Below are positions 1-7,269 of a DNA stretch of 56,370 bases, piece after piece. The translations under genes were made by a program, and so were the position numbers. The stretch covers positions 1-56,370 of the forward strand of contig JAFYYA010000085.1 of assembly GCA_017557785.1 (NCBI GenBank), given 5' to 3'. How positions within the stretch are numbered: position 1 is the stretch's first letter; every line of letters begins with the position of its first letter. Source of the DNA: Salinivirgaceae bacterium. Its GTDB lineage: Bacteria; Bacteroidota; Bacteroidia; Bacteroidales; SZUA-534. The notes beneath the pieces were generated by a model. The model was given only the letters and a program-made list of their open reading frames with translations. It had not been told where the DNA came from and did not search any database.

Positions 1-1113
1 CAGAACTGTGCCCGTGAAGCCTGCCATACCGTGAACCGAAATGGCACCAACAGGGTCATCGATATGCAGTTTGGTATCAAGGAAGTTAACGCAGAAGCAC
101 ATAACAACCGAAGCAACCAGACCGATAATAGCGGCAGAACCAATTGAAACGCAGTCGCAACCAGCGGTGATACCAACCAGACCAGCCAGAATGCCGTTGC
201 AAACCATTGACAATGACGGCTTTCCGAATACCAGCCAAGTATAAATCAAGGCTGCGATACCGCCCACAGCGGCTGCAATGTTGGTTGTTACAAAGATGTG
301 CGATGCGGCAGACATATTGTTCAAGATGCCGCCACCGTAGCAATCGGCGTCAACAATACCCTCCATAGCCACCGTTGAGCCAGGGTTGAATCCGAACCAA
401 CCCATCCACAGAATCCAAACACCCAGAGCCGCCAGCGCAAGGTTGTGACCAGGAATGGCGTGAGTGCGAATCGAGCCGTCGGCGTTACGGGTGTACTTGC
501 CCAAACGCGGACCAAGCACAATGGCGCCCGCCAAGGCAATGAAACCGCCGCAAGAGTGAACCACAGCCGAGCCCGCGAAATCGTGGAAACCGAGCTCGCT
601 CAACCAGCCGCCGCCCCACGACCAGTGGCCCTGTATGGGGTAAATCAGCGCCGAAATCACCAGAGAATAAACCAGATACATCGAGAATTTGGTGCGTTCG
701 GCCATTGCGCCCGACACAATGGTGGCCGCCGTGGCGCAGAACACCGTCTGGAAAATGAAATAGCACTCTTTCGGCAGGTTGCCGCAAGGATTCTCGACAC
801 CGAAAATGCCGAATCCGTTCCAGCCCAAGAACGAGCCAGCGCCGAACATTATCGAGAAGCCCAAAATCCAGTACAGAACCGAACCCACAGAGAAGTCCAT
901 AAAGTTCTTCATCAGAATGTTAGCCGTGTTTTTGGTGCGCGTCAGGCCAGCCTCGACCAGCGCAAAACCAGGCTGCATAAAGAACACCAGCATTGCCGCA
1001 AGCAACACCCAAATTGTATCAACCGCGCTGACGCCACTTTCGGCGACAGCCTCGGCCGCAGGCGCAACCGTCGTCGCCACAGCCGAAATCGTATCAGAAA
1101 TAATTGTTTCCAC
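1..1113 (-). CDS. amt: Ammonium transporter (Amt/MEP/Rh family), 3' end cut by window
   Basis: This is a polytopic inner-membrane channel for ammonium/ammonia uptake. The reverse strand reads without a stop from about 1113 to the window edge. It contains the Amt first-helix stretch WVLLAAMLVFFMQPGFALVE, then TRTKNTANILMKNFMDF, SGAMAERTKF, the vestibule-region GHWSWGGGWL, the helix-5 stretch DFAGSAVVHSCGG, and WMGWFGFNPG. About 371 residues are present; the C-terminal part, expected to hold the last helices and the tail that GlnK binds, lies outside the window. No ATG is available in frame upstream of the conserved region. I place the start at GTG 1113, just after an AAAGG, so about 45 residues precede the first helix and may include a cleaved signal. 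The gene lies 126 nt downstream of glnK on the same strand, the usual glnK-amt pairing. The family call is secure; the start is not. Confidence 0.9.
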   Translation of the reverse strand, partial: METIISDTISAVATTVAPAAEAVAESGVSAVDTIWVLLAAMLVFFMQPGFALVEAGLTRTKNTANILMKNFMDFSVGSVLYWILGFSIMFGAGSFLGWNGFGIFGVENPCGNLPKECYFIFQTVFCATAATIVSGAMAERTKFSMYLVYSLVISALIYPIQGHWSWGGGWLSELGFHDFAGSAVVHSCGGFIALAGAIVLGPRLGKYTRNADGSIRTHAIPGHNLALAALGVWILWMGWFGFNPGSTVAMEGIVDADCYGGGILNNMSAASHIFVTTNIAAAVGGIAALIYTWLVFGKPSLSMVCNGILAGLVGITAGCDCVSIGSAAIIGLVASVVMCFCVNFLDTKLHIDDPVGAISVHGMAGFTGTVL

Positions 1114-1239
1114 AACCTTTACATTTTTGAATTTTGATTTTTGAACGCAGATTCTCGGACGCGGCACGCCACGTCCCTACAATCCTATCTGCATTCTTTC
1201 TTCATTTTTCATTTTCAATTTTTCATTTTCAATTTTCCA

Positions 1240-1587
1240 TCATTTTTTATCCGCCAGAACCGTGTCGCCGTGTTCGCCCGTGCGGATTGACCACGTGTCG
1301 TCGACGGGGCTGACGAAAATGCGGCCGTCGCCGACCTCGCCCGTGCGCGCCACGCTCATAATGGCGTCAATGGCGGGCTGCACAAACTGGTCGCGGCAGA
1401 TAATTGTAATCTCGATACGCGAGATAATGTCGGTGCTGTACATCACACCGCGGTAGATTCGGTCCTCGCGGTCCTGCCCGATAGCCTTCACTTCGGCGTA
1501 CGAGAACCAGTTGATGTCGGCTTGAAACAGAGCATCTTTCACCTCGTCGAACTTTGTCCGACGAATGATTGCTTCAATCTTTTTCAT
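1240..1587 (-). CDS. glnK: P-II family nitrogen regulatory protein (GlnK-like)
   Basis: This is a 115-residue small trimeric signal protein that reports nitrogen and energy status and typically plugs the ammonium channel encoded next to it. The N-terminus MKKIEAIIRRTKFDEVKDAL is the canonical first strand and helix of P-II. The T-loop region reads GQDREDRIYRGVMY; Tyr45 and Tyr50 correspond by my alignment to Tyr46 and Tyr51 (the uridylylated one) of the E. coli proteins. The loop is one residue shorter than in E. coli and otherwise divergent, so modification cannot be assumed. The B-loop TGEVGDGRIFV and the C-terminal RTGEHGD (ATP-contact region) are present. The start is fixed by a strong AAGGAGG (1592-1598, minus strand) a few bases upstream, which is uncommon in Bacteroidota. 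It sits between a porin-like gene and amt on one strand, probably one operon. Confidence 0.93.
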   Translation of the reverse strand: MKKIEAIIRRTKFDEVKDALFQADINWFSYAEVKAIGQDREDRIYRGVMYSTDIISRIEITIICRDQFVQPAIDAIMSVARTGEVGDGRIFVSPVDDTWSIRTGEHGDTVLADKK

Positions 1588-1591
1588 AATT

Positions 1592-1598
1592 CCTCCTT
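1592..1598 (-). promoter_or_regulatory. Strong Shine-Dalgarno site of glnK
   Basis: On the minus strand AAGGAGG precedes the glnK ATG with about 4-5 nt spacing. Most starts in this window have only A/T-rich sequence upstream, as usual for Bacteroidota, so this site stands out. It supports the chosen start. Confidence 0.7.
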
Positions 1599-1645
1599 TT
1601 TAAAACAATTATATTATTGTAATTCTGTAAGATTCGTTTGCTAAT

Positions 1646-1738
1646 AGTCGCTTCGCTGTTGTTAAAGGTTTAGAAGTTAAGTCGCTTCGCTGTTTAGAAG
1701 TTTAGCAACTTAACCTCTGAACTTCTTAACATCTAAAC
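1646..1738. repeat. Imperfect repeat/inverted-repeat element between porin-like gene and glnK
   Basis: The 14-mer GTCGCTTCGCTGTT occurs twice (at about 1647 and 1681). GTTTAGAAGTTAAG (1668-1681) and CTTAACATCTAAAC (1725-1738) form a 14-bp inverted repeat with one mismatch. A related block containing CGCTTCGCTGTTTAGA twice lies between glnN and gltB (11628-11710). No coding potential is seen. It may be a dispersed palindromic element of this genome; whether it affects the operon (a hairpin in the mRNA) is unknown. Confidence 0.55.
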
Positions 1739-1747
1739 TTTTATCTT

Positions 1748-2446
1748 TCAGAAAGATATTCCCACCAAGAAATACATTCGGTTTGCGGTTGGGTTAGCGG
1801 TGATTTGTGCGAACACAGGCAGAGTGAATTTCTCGAACTCAATCTCTTTTGTAGCCGAAAGGCTCAAATTGATTAAAGCAAAACCTTCGGCACCGTAAAA
1901 GTCGTTCTCCCAGGGTGTTATGCCCGCGGCTGCTTGCCAGTCGAGTCCGCCGAGTTTGAACGGTGCGGCAACCTCAAAGTACGATGAGTAAGCGTCGTCG
2001 CCGTTTGCTTTGGTGCCCATTGCGCCGTAAAAGTTTGTGTACCACCCGATTGACAGGAATCCGAAATCGTATGTCAGACCTGCCTCGTAGGTGTGGACGG
2101 TTGAGTCGGCCGAATACTCGAAGTATTTGGTGTCATCGTCGGCGCACCAGTAGTCGGTTACCATTGCCGTCAGGCCACCCACGGCGTACGAGAGCGTGAA
2201 GTCAATCTCTTTATAGCCGCTCCCGACAATGCTTGCCGAGCCCCACGCTCCGAGCGACAAACCTTTGTAATCGACTGAAAGTGAAGGTTGAATGGCCGCT
2301 CCGTCGAGTTTGCCGCCACGCCAGATATACGAACTTACCACATCGGCTCCAACTGAAGCCTCAACGCCGCCTTCACCTTCGGCGTAACTTGTTCCGGTCA
2401 TTGCCATCAACCCGATGACAATCATTGTTTTCTCAATTGTTTTCAT
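1748..2446 (-). CDS. Small outer-membrane porin-like beta-barrel protein (TorF-like), first gene of glnK-amt operon
   Basis: This is a 232-residue secreted beta-barrel protein. The start is set at ATG 2446 (MKTIEKTMIVIGLMAMT), which gives a normal signal peptide ending near TSYAEG. An in-frame ATG at 2521 would add 25 hydrophilic residues and lies in the loop of a terminator hairpin, so it is rejected. After the signal come ADVVSSYIWRG and alternating amphipathic strands rich in aromatic residues, with C-terminal FLVGISF ending in Phe as outer-membrane barrels do. The YIWRG near the N-terminus and the general layout resemble the TorF-type putative porins. As it is first in an apparent operon with P-II and the ammonium transporter, it may let nitrogen compounds cross the outer membrane; that role is inferred. 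It shares promoter and leader architecture with glnN. Confidence 0.7.
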   Translation of the reverse strand: MKTIEKTMIVIGLMAMTGTSYAEGEGGVEASVGADVVSSYIWRGGKLDGAAIQPSLSVDYKGLSLGAWGSASIVGSGYKEIDFTLSYAVGGLTAMVTDYWCADDDTKYFEYSADSTVHTYEAGLTYDFGFLSIGWYTNFYGAMGTKANGDDAYSSYFEVAAPFKLGGLDWQAAAGITPWENDFYGAEGFALINLSLSATKEIEFEKFTLPVFAQITANPTANRMYFLVGISF

Positions 2447-2477
2447 TTTCTTTGAATGTTTATGATTATTAAACTGC

Positions 2478-2503
2478 GATGGTTGTGTTGCCGCACAGCC
2501 ATC
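2478..2503 (-). other. Second hairpin in the porin-glnK-amt leader
   Basis: On the minus strand GATGGCTGTG and CACAACCATC can pair (10 bp with one C-A mismatch) around a 6-nt loop, directly after the U-tract of the leader terminator and about 30 nt before the porin-like start. It would be present only in read-through transcripts. Its function is unknown; it could protect the 5' end or tune translation. Confidence 0.45.
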
Positions 2504-2534
2504 AAAAAAGGCTGGTTTCATCGAAGCCAGCCTT
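2504..2534 (-). terminator. Leader terminator (putative attenuator) before porin-glnK-amt
   Basis: On the minus strand AAGGCTGG (2534-2527) and CCAGCCTT (2515-2508) form an 8-bp GC-rich stem. A further TTC/GAA pairing in the loop and an uninterrupted run of T (2509-2504) follow. It lies after the stop of the short leader frame (2554) and 58 nt before the porin-like start, with no recognisable promoter between. Upstream, CCAGCC inside the leader frame (2571-2576) can pair with the GGCTGG of the 5' arm as an alternative antiterminator. Same arrangement as upstream of glnN. Confidence 0.72.
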
Positions 2535-2553
2535 GATTTTTCTCTAAATTGAT

Positions 2554-2673
2554 TTATCTGCCAACGGCCCGGCTGGTTGGGCGCGCACAGCGTTTCTGAT
2601 TATTGCGTTTCGAGTTCCAGCGGGAACCCTGCTGCAAATTCTGATTCATTCCGTTTTTAAAAGACTTTTTCAT
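2554..2673 (-). CDS. Asn/Gln-rich leader peptide of the porin-glnK-amt operon (39 aa)
   Basis: This short open frame begins at ATG 2673 and ends at TAA 2554. It carries 6 Asn and 4 Gln in 39 residues, including MNQNLQQ and RWNSKRNNQKR, the rest being mostly Lys, Arg and Ser. It begins about 65 nt after the likely transcription start and is followed by a terminator hairpin. It aligns with the 35-residue frame upstream of glnN over the block [RK]WN-(S)K-x-NNQK, where the codons AAT AAT CAG AAA are identical. I infer a leader peptide whose translation senses supply of charged Asn/Gln tRNA, as in classic amino-acid attenuators. An alternative is that the sequence is a structured regulatory RNA and the frame is incidental. 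No homologous protein family is known to me. Confidence 0.62.
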   Translation of the reverse strand: MKKSFKNGMNQNLQQGSRWNSKRNNQKRCARPTSRAVGR

Positions 2674-2739
2674 CTCGATTGCTTTTTAATTAAACCTCAT
2701 TTAATCGTTCTCTAAACAGTCCTGTTTTTATCGTTTTCT

Positions 2740-2776
2740 GACATGGCAAATATATAGCCGATTTTTAATTCGCAAC
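2740..2776 (-). promoter_or_regulatory. Promoter and dyad operator of porin-glnK-amt, near-identical to the glnN promoter
   Basis: On the minus strand the -33 element TTG (2775-2773) and the -7 element TATATTTG (2754-2747) are 18 nt apart, fitting the Bacteroidota consensus TTTG / TAnnTTTG. The spacer holds CGAATTAAAAATCG (2759-2772), an imperfect dyad. Over 37 nt this block matches the promoter at 9110-9146 in 34 positions. The match ends shortly after the -7 box, so selection appears to act on the promoter/operator itself. A shared regulator binding the spacer dyad is inferred. Confidence 0.75.
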
Positions 2777-3130
2777 TAAAAATTGGAAAATATTTTAATA
2801 ACGTTAGTGTTTTTCTTATTTTACTTACAGATTATAATTCAGTAAGCCGATTTTAGCAATATTTATTAAAAAAGGTGCGTTTTTAAAACGTTTTCACTGA
2901 CGATTTGAAATTGAAGCATTTTAGGACAATAGAGTAAATTTTGAATTTTTGAGAGATTTTTGGCGATTTTTAAGGGGTGTCGGCGCGGAAAAAGTGAATT
3001 TTTGGACGAGATATGTGATTTTTGAAGGGGGTGATAAATCCAAAAAGCATACAAATGAACGTAATCGGGCACGAAAACAACCGAAAATTGGTAATATCGC
3101 GTAATTGTTACCGATTTAGATTATTTAGTT
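2777..3130. other. Intergenic stretch, no gene seen
   Basis: AT-rich sequence between the divergent promoters of the porin-glnK-amt operon and the GAF-PAS gene. The longest open frame here (minus strand, 2866-3072) has a composition and codon pattern unlike the neighbouring genes, no homology I recognise and no start signal. I see no RNA gene or repeat. It may hold upstream regulator sites. Confidence 0.5.
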
Positions 3131-3159
3131 TTGGATTTAAACCAAACAATCTAATTTTG
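3131..3159 (+). promoter_or_regulatory. Promoter of the GAF-PAS gene
   Basis: TTG (3131-3133) and TAATTTTG (3152-3159) are separated by 18 nt, matching the Bacteroidota promoter form. The start codon at 3188 is 28 nt downstream of the -7 box. Confidence 0.6.
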
Positions 3160-3187
3160 CCACAATTTAAAACTAATAACAAGCGAT

Positions 3188-4720
3188 ATGTTTAAAAGTA
3201 GAAGTTATACCTATAATAATATAGAGCGATTGCAAACAGTTTTGACAATCGCATCAATGGCTGCGTTGGCTGCGTTGGCAGTTTTCCATTCCAACAGACG
3301 GATTGTATTGGCTGCGGCAGCGCTGGCCGGAATACTGGTTTTGGCAAATCTGCTAATCGACAAACTTGTCAACCAAAAGATACTGAAGCAGATAGATGGC
3401 TGTCTAAAACAACTCGCCACGGGCGAAGGTGTGGAAATATCAGCAAAACAGATTAAACGCCACCAAATGTTCAGGCGCATTGGCGGTGTGGCAAGACACT
3501 ATGCCGAACTGCAGCGCTACGCCGAGTGTATCGCTTCGGGGCGGAAATACGAATCGGCAAACGCCGCGGGCGACGAGTTCTATCAGTCAATCAGCAAGCT
3601 GAACCAACACCTCGACAAACTTGTGAGCGAAGAAAACGACTGGAAAGAGCAGGAACAGAAGCGCAACTGGATGAACCAGGGCGTGGCCAAATTTTCCGAC
3701 ATTATGCGGCAGTCGAACCGCTCGCTGAATGAGATTGCAATGGAACTGCTGCGCCAGCTAATCAAATACACCGACTGCAACCAAGGCGGCATTTTTGTGC
3801 GCGAAAACACTGATGATGAGTTTCTTACAATGATTGCCTCGTACGCCTACGACCGCCAGAAGTTCCCCGACAAAAAGTGCAGTCTGGAAGACGGGCTGAT
3901 TGCCGCCGCTTACTACGAAAAGGCGCCCATTTTTATGACCGACATCCCCGACGAGTATCTGACAATACGCTCCGGTTTGGGCGAAGCGTCACCGCGTTGC
4001 CTGTTCCTTGTGCCGCTCATCAGCGACGATAAAGTGCTGGGTGTTATTGAGTTGGCATCGTTCAACGTTCTCGATGAGCACAAACAAAAATTCATTGAGA
4101 AGATTGCAGAGAGTTTTGCGTCGACCTTGTCGGCATCGCACCTGAACAACACAACCGTGAAACTGCTTGAAAAAGCGCAACAGCAGGCGCAACAGCTTAA
4201 AACTCAGGAAGAAGAACTGCGCCAAAGCATTGAAGAGATGCAGACGCAACAGGAAGAGATGGAAAGCAAGCAGCACGAACTCGAAGAGAGCGAGAATCTG
4301 ATGCGCCGCATCATCGACCTTGTGCCGTATCCGATTTTCGTTAAGAATATCCATCGCCAGTATATTGTTGCAAATCAAGAAGAAGGCAAACTTTACAATA
4401 TGCCGGTTGACAGTCTGCTCGGCCACTCCGACGACGAACTTGTAAACGACATTGATGAGTTGAACGCCATCCACGAAAGTGACACCAAAGTGCTCGAACA
4501 ACGGCAGATGATAAAACTGCCAGAGCAGACCATTTCGCTTCCCGATGGCACGCGCCGTGTTTTGCAAACCATCAAAGTGCCGTTTATCAACAACATAACA
4601 CACAACCCAAACATTTTGGGCGTCTCGTTCGACCTCACATCGGTGCGCGAGATGGAACAGCAGCTGCGTAAGAGCGAAGCAAAGGTTAAAGATTTGGAAA
4701 ACAAGTTGAAGGGAAAGTAG
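3188..4720 (+). CDS. Membrane-anchored GAF-PAS sensor-like protein without a kinase domain
   Basis: This 510-residue protein has two N-terminal membrane helices (about 17-33 and 38-57), a helical linker, a GAF domain (about 178-318, with LVPLISDDKVLGVIELAS typical of the GAF core), a Gln/Glu-rich coiled coil (about 325-372) and a PAS domain (about 372-490, with RIIDLVPYPIFVKNIHRQ and a DLTSVREME end). A short C-terminal coil follows. GAF and PAS domains bind small ligands or cofactors and normally feed a kinase, cyclase or methyl-accepting domain; none is present, and the gene has no adjacent partner. The similar GAF plus QQ-rich coil layout occurs in Bacteroidota kinases and stage II phosphatases, so it may act by hetero-assembly. 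It faces away from the nitrogen operon and has its own promoter. Confidence 0.8.
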   Translation: MFKSRSYTYNNIERLQTVLTIASMAALAALAVFHSNRRIVLAAAALAGILVLANLLIDKLVNQKILKQIDGCLKQLATGEGVEISAKQIKRHQMFRRIGGVARHYAELQRYAECIASGRKYESANAAGDEFYQSISKLNQHLDKLVSEENDWKEQEQKRNWMNQGVAKFSDIMRQSNRSLNEIAMELLRQLIKYTDCNQGGIFVRENTDDEFLTMIASYAYDRQKFPDKKCSLEDGLIAAAYYEKAPIFMTDIPDEYLTIRSGLGEASPRCLFLVPLISDDKVLGVIELASFNVLDEHKQKFIEKIAESFASTLSASHLNNTTVKLLEKAQQQAQQLKTQEEELRQSIEEMQTQQEEMESKQHELEESENLMRRIIDLVPYPIFVKNIHRQYIVANQEEGKLYNMPVDSLLGHSDDELVNDIDELNAIHESDTKVLEQRQMIKLPEQTISLPDGTRRVLQTIKVPFINNITHNPNILGVSFDLTSVREMEQQLRKSEAKVKDLENKLKGK

Positions 4721-4727
4721 CGCGTCC

Positions 4728-4926
4728 GCCCTGACGGGTTTGATTTATGCGTTACACATTTCAAAGAACGTTCGCAACCAATGAAGGTTCGCCCTGAAGG
4801 GGCAAAAGAATGGTTGTTATATGATTATTGCCTGTTGCCATTACAGGGCGTTTTTCCCTTGGTTCGTATTCCCCAAGGCGCCGCTTCGCTTGCCTTGGGC
4901 TATGTGTGAATTGCCCCTTCGGGGCG
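4728..4926. repeat. REP/MITE-like palindromic element
   Basis: CGCCCTGAAGGGGCAA (4790-4805) and TTGCCCCTTCGGGGCG (4911-4926) form a 16-bp inverted repeat with one mismatch. A further CGCCCTGACGGG lies at about 4727. Inside, CCCAAGGC (4872-4879) and GCCTTGGG (4892-4899) form a second hairpin. The composition is GC-rich against AT-rich surroundings and no gene is present. It resembles the palindromic non-coding repeats of many Bacteroidota genomes; the family name is not known to me. It lies between the convergent genes ending at 4720 and 4991 and could also end both transcripts. Confidence 0.5.
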
Positions 4927-4990
4927 CTATGTTTGGATAAATTCGGGTTAGTTTGGTTGGAAACGAATAGTCCAAAGACCAAAGTCCTTT

Positions 4991-6298
4991 TCACTTCAAC
5001 CTTCCCGCAATCCACTTGTCGACGGGCTGCAGGCGCTCGTCGCTTGCGGCGGTCAGAAGCATGATGCCGATGAATGGCAGTGCCGGCACCTTATACCTTA
5101 CAAGCGCGCCCAAGACAGGCGTGGTGAGTCCGATGAGCACAAAAAGAATAACGATGAACGAAAGGCTGTACCAGACGTCGTGGTTGGCAAGGTTTTGTGG
5201 CTTCAGATAGAAAAGTCCGGCGGCCAGTACGCACAGAATAAGCACGTTTTCAATGCCGGCCACCATCATGGCAGCCGAACCGTGCTCAAAAACAGTCGGG
5301 CGCAGAAGCGATGTCAGGAAGGCTCGCGGCGAGTTGGCCACGATGCTCGCCAGTCCGTTGTCGAGCACCGGCAGATCGATGGTGCTTCCTGCCTGAACGC
5401 TCTGCACCATCATCATGAAGTCGTGCTGCTTCCAGCAGATGACATCGAACAAATCGACACCTGTAATGAATTTCGACAGCCAGGCGGCCGCAAATATCGC
5501 CGCGTGCGCTGCCAGGAACTTTACGAAAGCCTTTTTCGGCCGGCGCCGAATCCAAACCATTGCCGCAAAAGCAGGCAGCGCGGCCATCAGCACGTAGAAT
5601 TTCGACTGCATCAGCAGAAACAGGCACACCACCACCCCAATGATATTGCCCGCCGACGGCTTGTCAATCAGGCTGCGGAAGTTGTAGACAAGCAGTCCGA
5701 AAGCAAAGATGAGTATCGACTCTTTCAGCGCCCCCGACGTCCACAGCCATACCGACGGAAAGCAGAAAACCACTATCAGCAGCAGCGTGCGCTTGTGCGA
5801 AAGTTGGCGGGCGAACGACTTGTAAATCCCCCACAATCCCACAAACGCCAAAAATCCAAAGAACATATTGTGGATATGGAAGTTGCCCATCGACAGAAGG
5901 CACATCAGCGCATTGGCGCGAATGACAATGTGGTTGTCGTTGGGCAGCCCGTAATCGAACCGTTTCAGCCAGAAGTTGCAGGTGTCGTAGTATGGCATAA
6001 GGTCGGGCGACGAAGCACCGATGCTAGTCATAATCTTCAGATAATCAGCGGGGTTCTGAAACAGAACATTGTGGATGACAAGCCCGTCGTCGAAATAATG
6101 GAAAATGTCGCCGTCAGCCGACGGATAGTAAAAACTGTAGATGAAAAAAAGCGCAAAGCCGCCGGCAATCTTAGCCAGAAACAGCGCAACAAGCCATTTT
6201 CTCTCTATTCCGGGCGAATCGAAAAAACGCCATTTCCAAATGAACCAAACCAGCAGAAGCAGGTATATGAAGTAGAGAATCCAACTCATAATCGGCAA
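4991..6298 (-). CDS. Polytopic membrane protein of unknown function
   Basis: This 435-residue protein appears to have about ten or more membrane helices, starting with SWILYFIYLLLLVWFIW. A long soluble segment follows the second helix (YYPSADGDIFHYFDDG to about residue 130). The motif PSVWLWTSGALKESILIF recalls polymerase- or glycosyltransferase-like membrane proteins (Wzy/EpsG or GT-C type) of Bacteroidota, which often carry a Lys-Glu in a helix after a Trp-Ser/Thr-Gly, but I cannot assign it to a family. ATG at 6298 or 6289 could be the start. It is alone on its strand between convergent and downstream genes and shows no operon partner other than possibly the secreted protein gene upstream (6346-7131). 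Confidence 0.65.
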   Translation of the reverse strand: MPIMSWILYFIYLLLLVWFIWKWRFFDSPGIERKWLVALFLAKIAGGFALFFIYSFYYPSADGDIFHYFDDGLVIHNVLFQNPADYLKIMTSIGASSPDLMPYYDTCNFWLKRFDYGLPNDNHIVIRANALMCLLSMGNFHIHNMFFGFLAFVGLWGIYKSFARQLSHKRTLLLIVVFCFPSVWLWTSGALKESILIFAFGLLVYNFRSLIDKPSAGNIIGVVVCLFLLMQSKFYVLMAALPAFAAMVWIRRRPKKAFVKFLAAHAAIFAAAWLSKFITGVDLFDVICWKQHDFMMMVQSVQAGSTIDLPVLDNGLASIVANSPRAFLTSLLRPTVFEHGSAAMMVAGIENVLILCVLAAGLFYLKPQNLANHDVWYSLSFIVILFVLIGLTTPVLGALVRYKVPALPFIGIMLLTAASDERLQPVDKWIAGRLK

Positions 6299-6345
6299 AT
6301 ATAGGGCCGGAAAGCAAAAAACCGAAAACCGCAGTCTTCAGCTGA

Positions 6346-7131
6346 CTATTTTTTCTTGAAGATTTCGGTTTTGGTGTCGTAGTTCAGGAAGTAGTCGCCG
6401 ACGGGCAGTTTCGACACATCAGCCTTAACCCCCACGCCCTTGTCCATGATGGCGCCTTTGTCGTTGTAAATCTCATACATGGTTTCAGCCGAGAATTTAA
6501 TTTCAGTGAACGGTTTGACAAACGAATAGGTGACTTCGGCCAGCATGGTGCGGTGCTTTAGTTCCTTACCGTAGCGCGGTTTGCGGGTGTAGTCGATTTG
6601 CTTTACGCGGAAGCGGTTGTAGCCCGAGTGCAGATTGACTTCGACTGTGTAGGTGTGTGCGCCGGGCTTGCCGTCGCCTTCAACGGTGGCCACCTTTATC
6701 CACTTGTTCCAGCGGAACTGCTCAACAATGAACGGCAGCGAGCCGCACTCGTTGTTGGTGGTGAACGCCAGTTTGTCGTTTTTATCGATTTTGATGGTTG
6801 TAACCGTAAAGGTGCTTTGCGGATTCAGCACTTCAGGGTTGATGACCTTCGGCTCGCAGCCGCTTTTGTGCTTAATAACAACGCTCACATCGTCACCCTT
6901 GGCAAGGTTATGCACCGACAAGTCGATTTCGAAGGCGCTCGAGTTAATCTCATCAGATGTGGCCATCCCGTTCACGGTTATGCCCGTGATGCAGAAGCCG
7001 TTGTCGTCCGATGCGAACGGGTTCATCACATATAAGTTCTTACCCTGATAGATGCCTTTCAGCACTATCTCGCCTGCAAAACCTGTTGCGCACAAGGCCG
7101 ACAACAGTAATGTGTATATCAATCTTCTCAT
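6346..7131 (-). CDS. Secreted protein of unknown function
   Basis: This 261-residue protein begins with a clear signal peptide when started at ATG 7131 (MRRLIYTLLLSALCATGFAG). Upstream in-frame codons up to 7206 would place 25 residues before the signal and are rejected. The mature part is all-beta in appearance: an N-terminal domain (IVLKGIYQGKNLYVMNPFAS, with a later VVIKHKSGCEPKVINPE) and a second domain with alternating strands (WIKVATVEGDGKPGAHTYTV, YNRFRVKQIDYTRKPRYG). The C-terminus KLPVGDYFLNYDTKTEIFKKK resembles the short Ig-like end found on many Bacteroidota secreted proteins, including T9SS-type tails, but it is not a firm match. Function not recognised. Confidence 0.65.
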   Translation of the reverse strand: MRRLIYTLLLSALCATGFAGEIVLKGIYQGKNLYVMNPFASDDNGFCITGITVNGMATSDEINSSAFEIDLSVHNLAKGDDVSVVIKHKSGCEPKVINPEVLNPQSTFTVTTIKIDKNDKLAFTTNNECGSLPFIVEQFRWNKWIKVATVEGDGKPGAHTYTVEVNLHSGYNRFRVKQIDYTRKPRYGKELKHRTMLAEVTYSFVKPFTEIKFSAETMYEIYNDKGAIMDKGVGVKADVSKLPVGDYFLNYDTKTEIFKKK

Positions 7132-7226
7132 TTGCGAACTGCTTGTTAAAGTAGCAATTTCAAAACTAACCAAAATATTTATACGGCAAACAAATGTTGG
7201 CGGCACAATTGACCAAAGGACAAAAA

Positions 7227-7261
7227 AAATGGACTTGCGTTCAGTTTTCGCAAGTCCATTT
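7227..7261 (-). terminator. Intrinsic terminator after the histidine phosphatase gene
   Basis: AAATGGACTTGCG (7227-7239) and CGCAAGTCCATTT (7249-7261) form a 13-bp perfect stem with a 9-nt loop. Read on the minus strand it is followed by a run of eight T. It lies just past the stop of the phosphatase gene at 7270 and isolates it from the downstream secreted-protein gene. Confidence 0.85.
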
Positions 7262-7269
7262 CAGTTTTC

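Noticed and set aside
445-1137. 230-residue plus-strand open frame
   Set aside because: It is the antisense shadow of the ammonium transporter, with Arg/His/Asn-rich nonsense composition.
2447-2521. N-terminal extension of the porin-like protein from ATG 2521
   Set aside because: The ATG lies in the terminator loop; the added 25 residues are hydrophilic and precede a normal signal peptide starting at 2446.
5180-6304. 374-residue plus-strand open frame
   Set aside because: Antisense shadow of the polytopic membrane protein; composition is Gln/Arg/His-rich and not protein-like.
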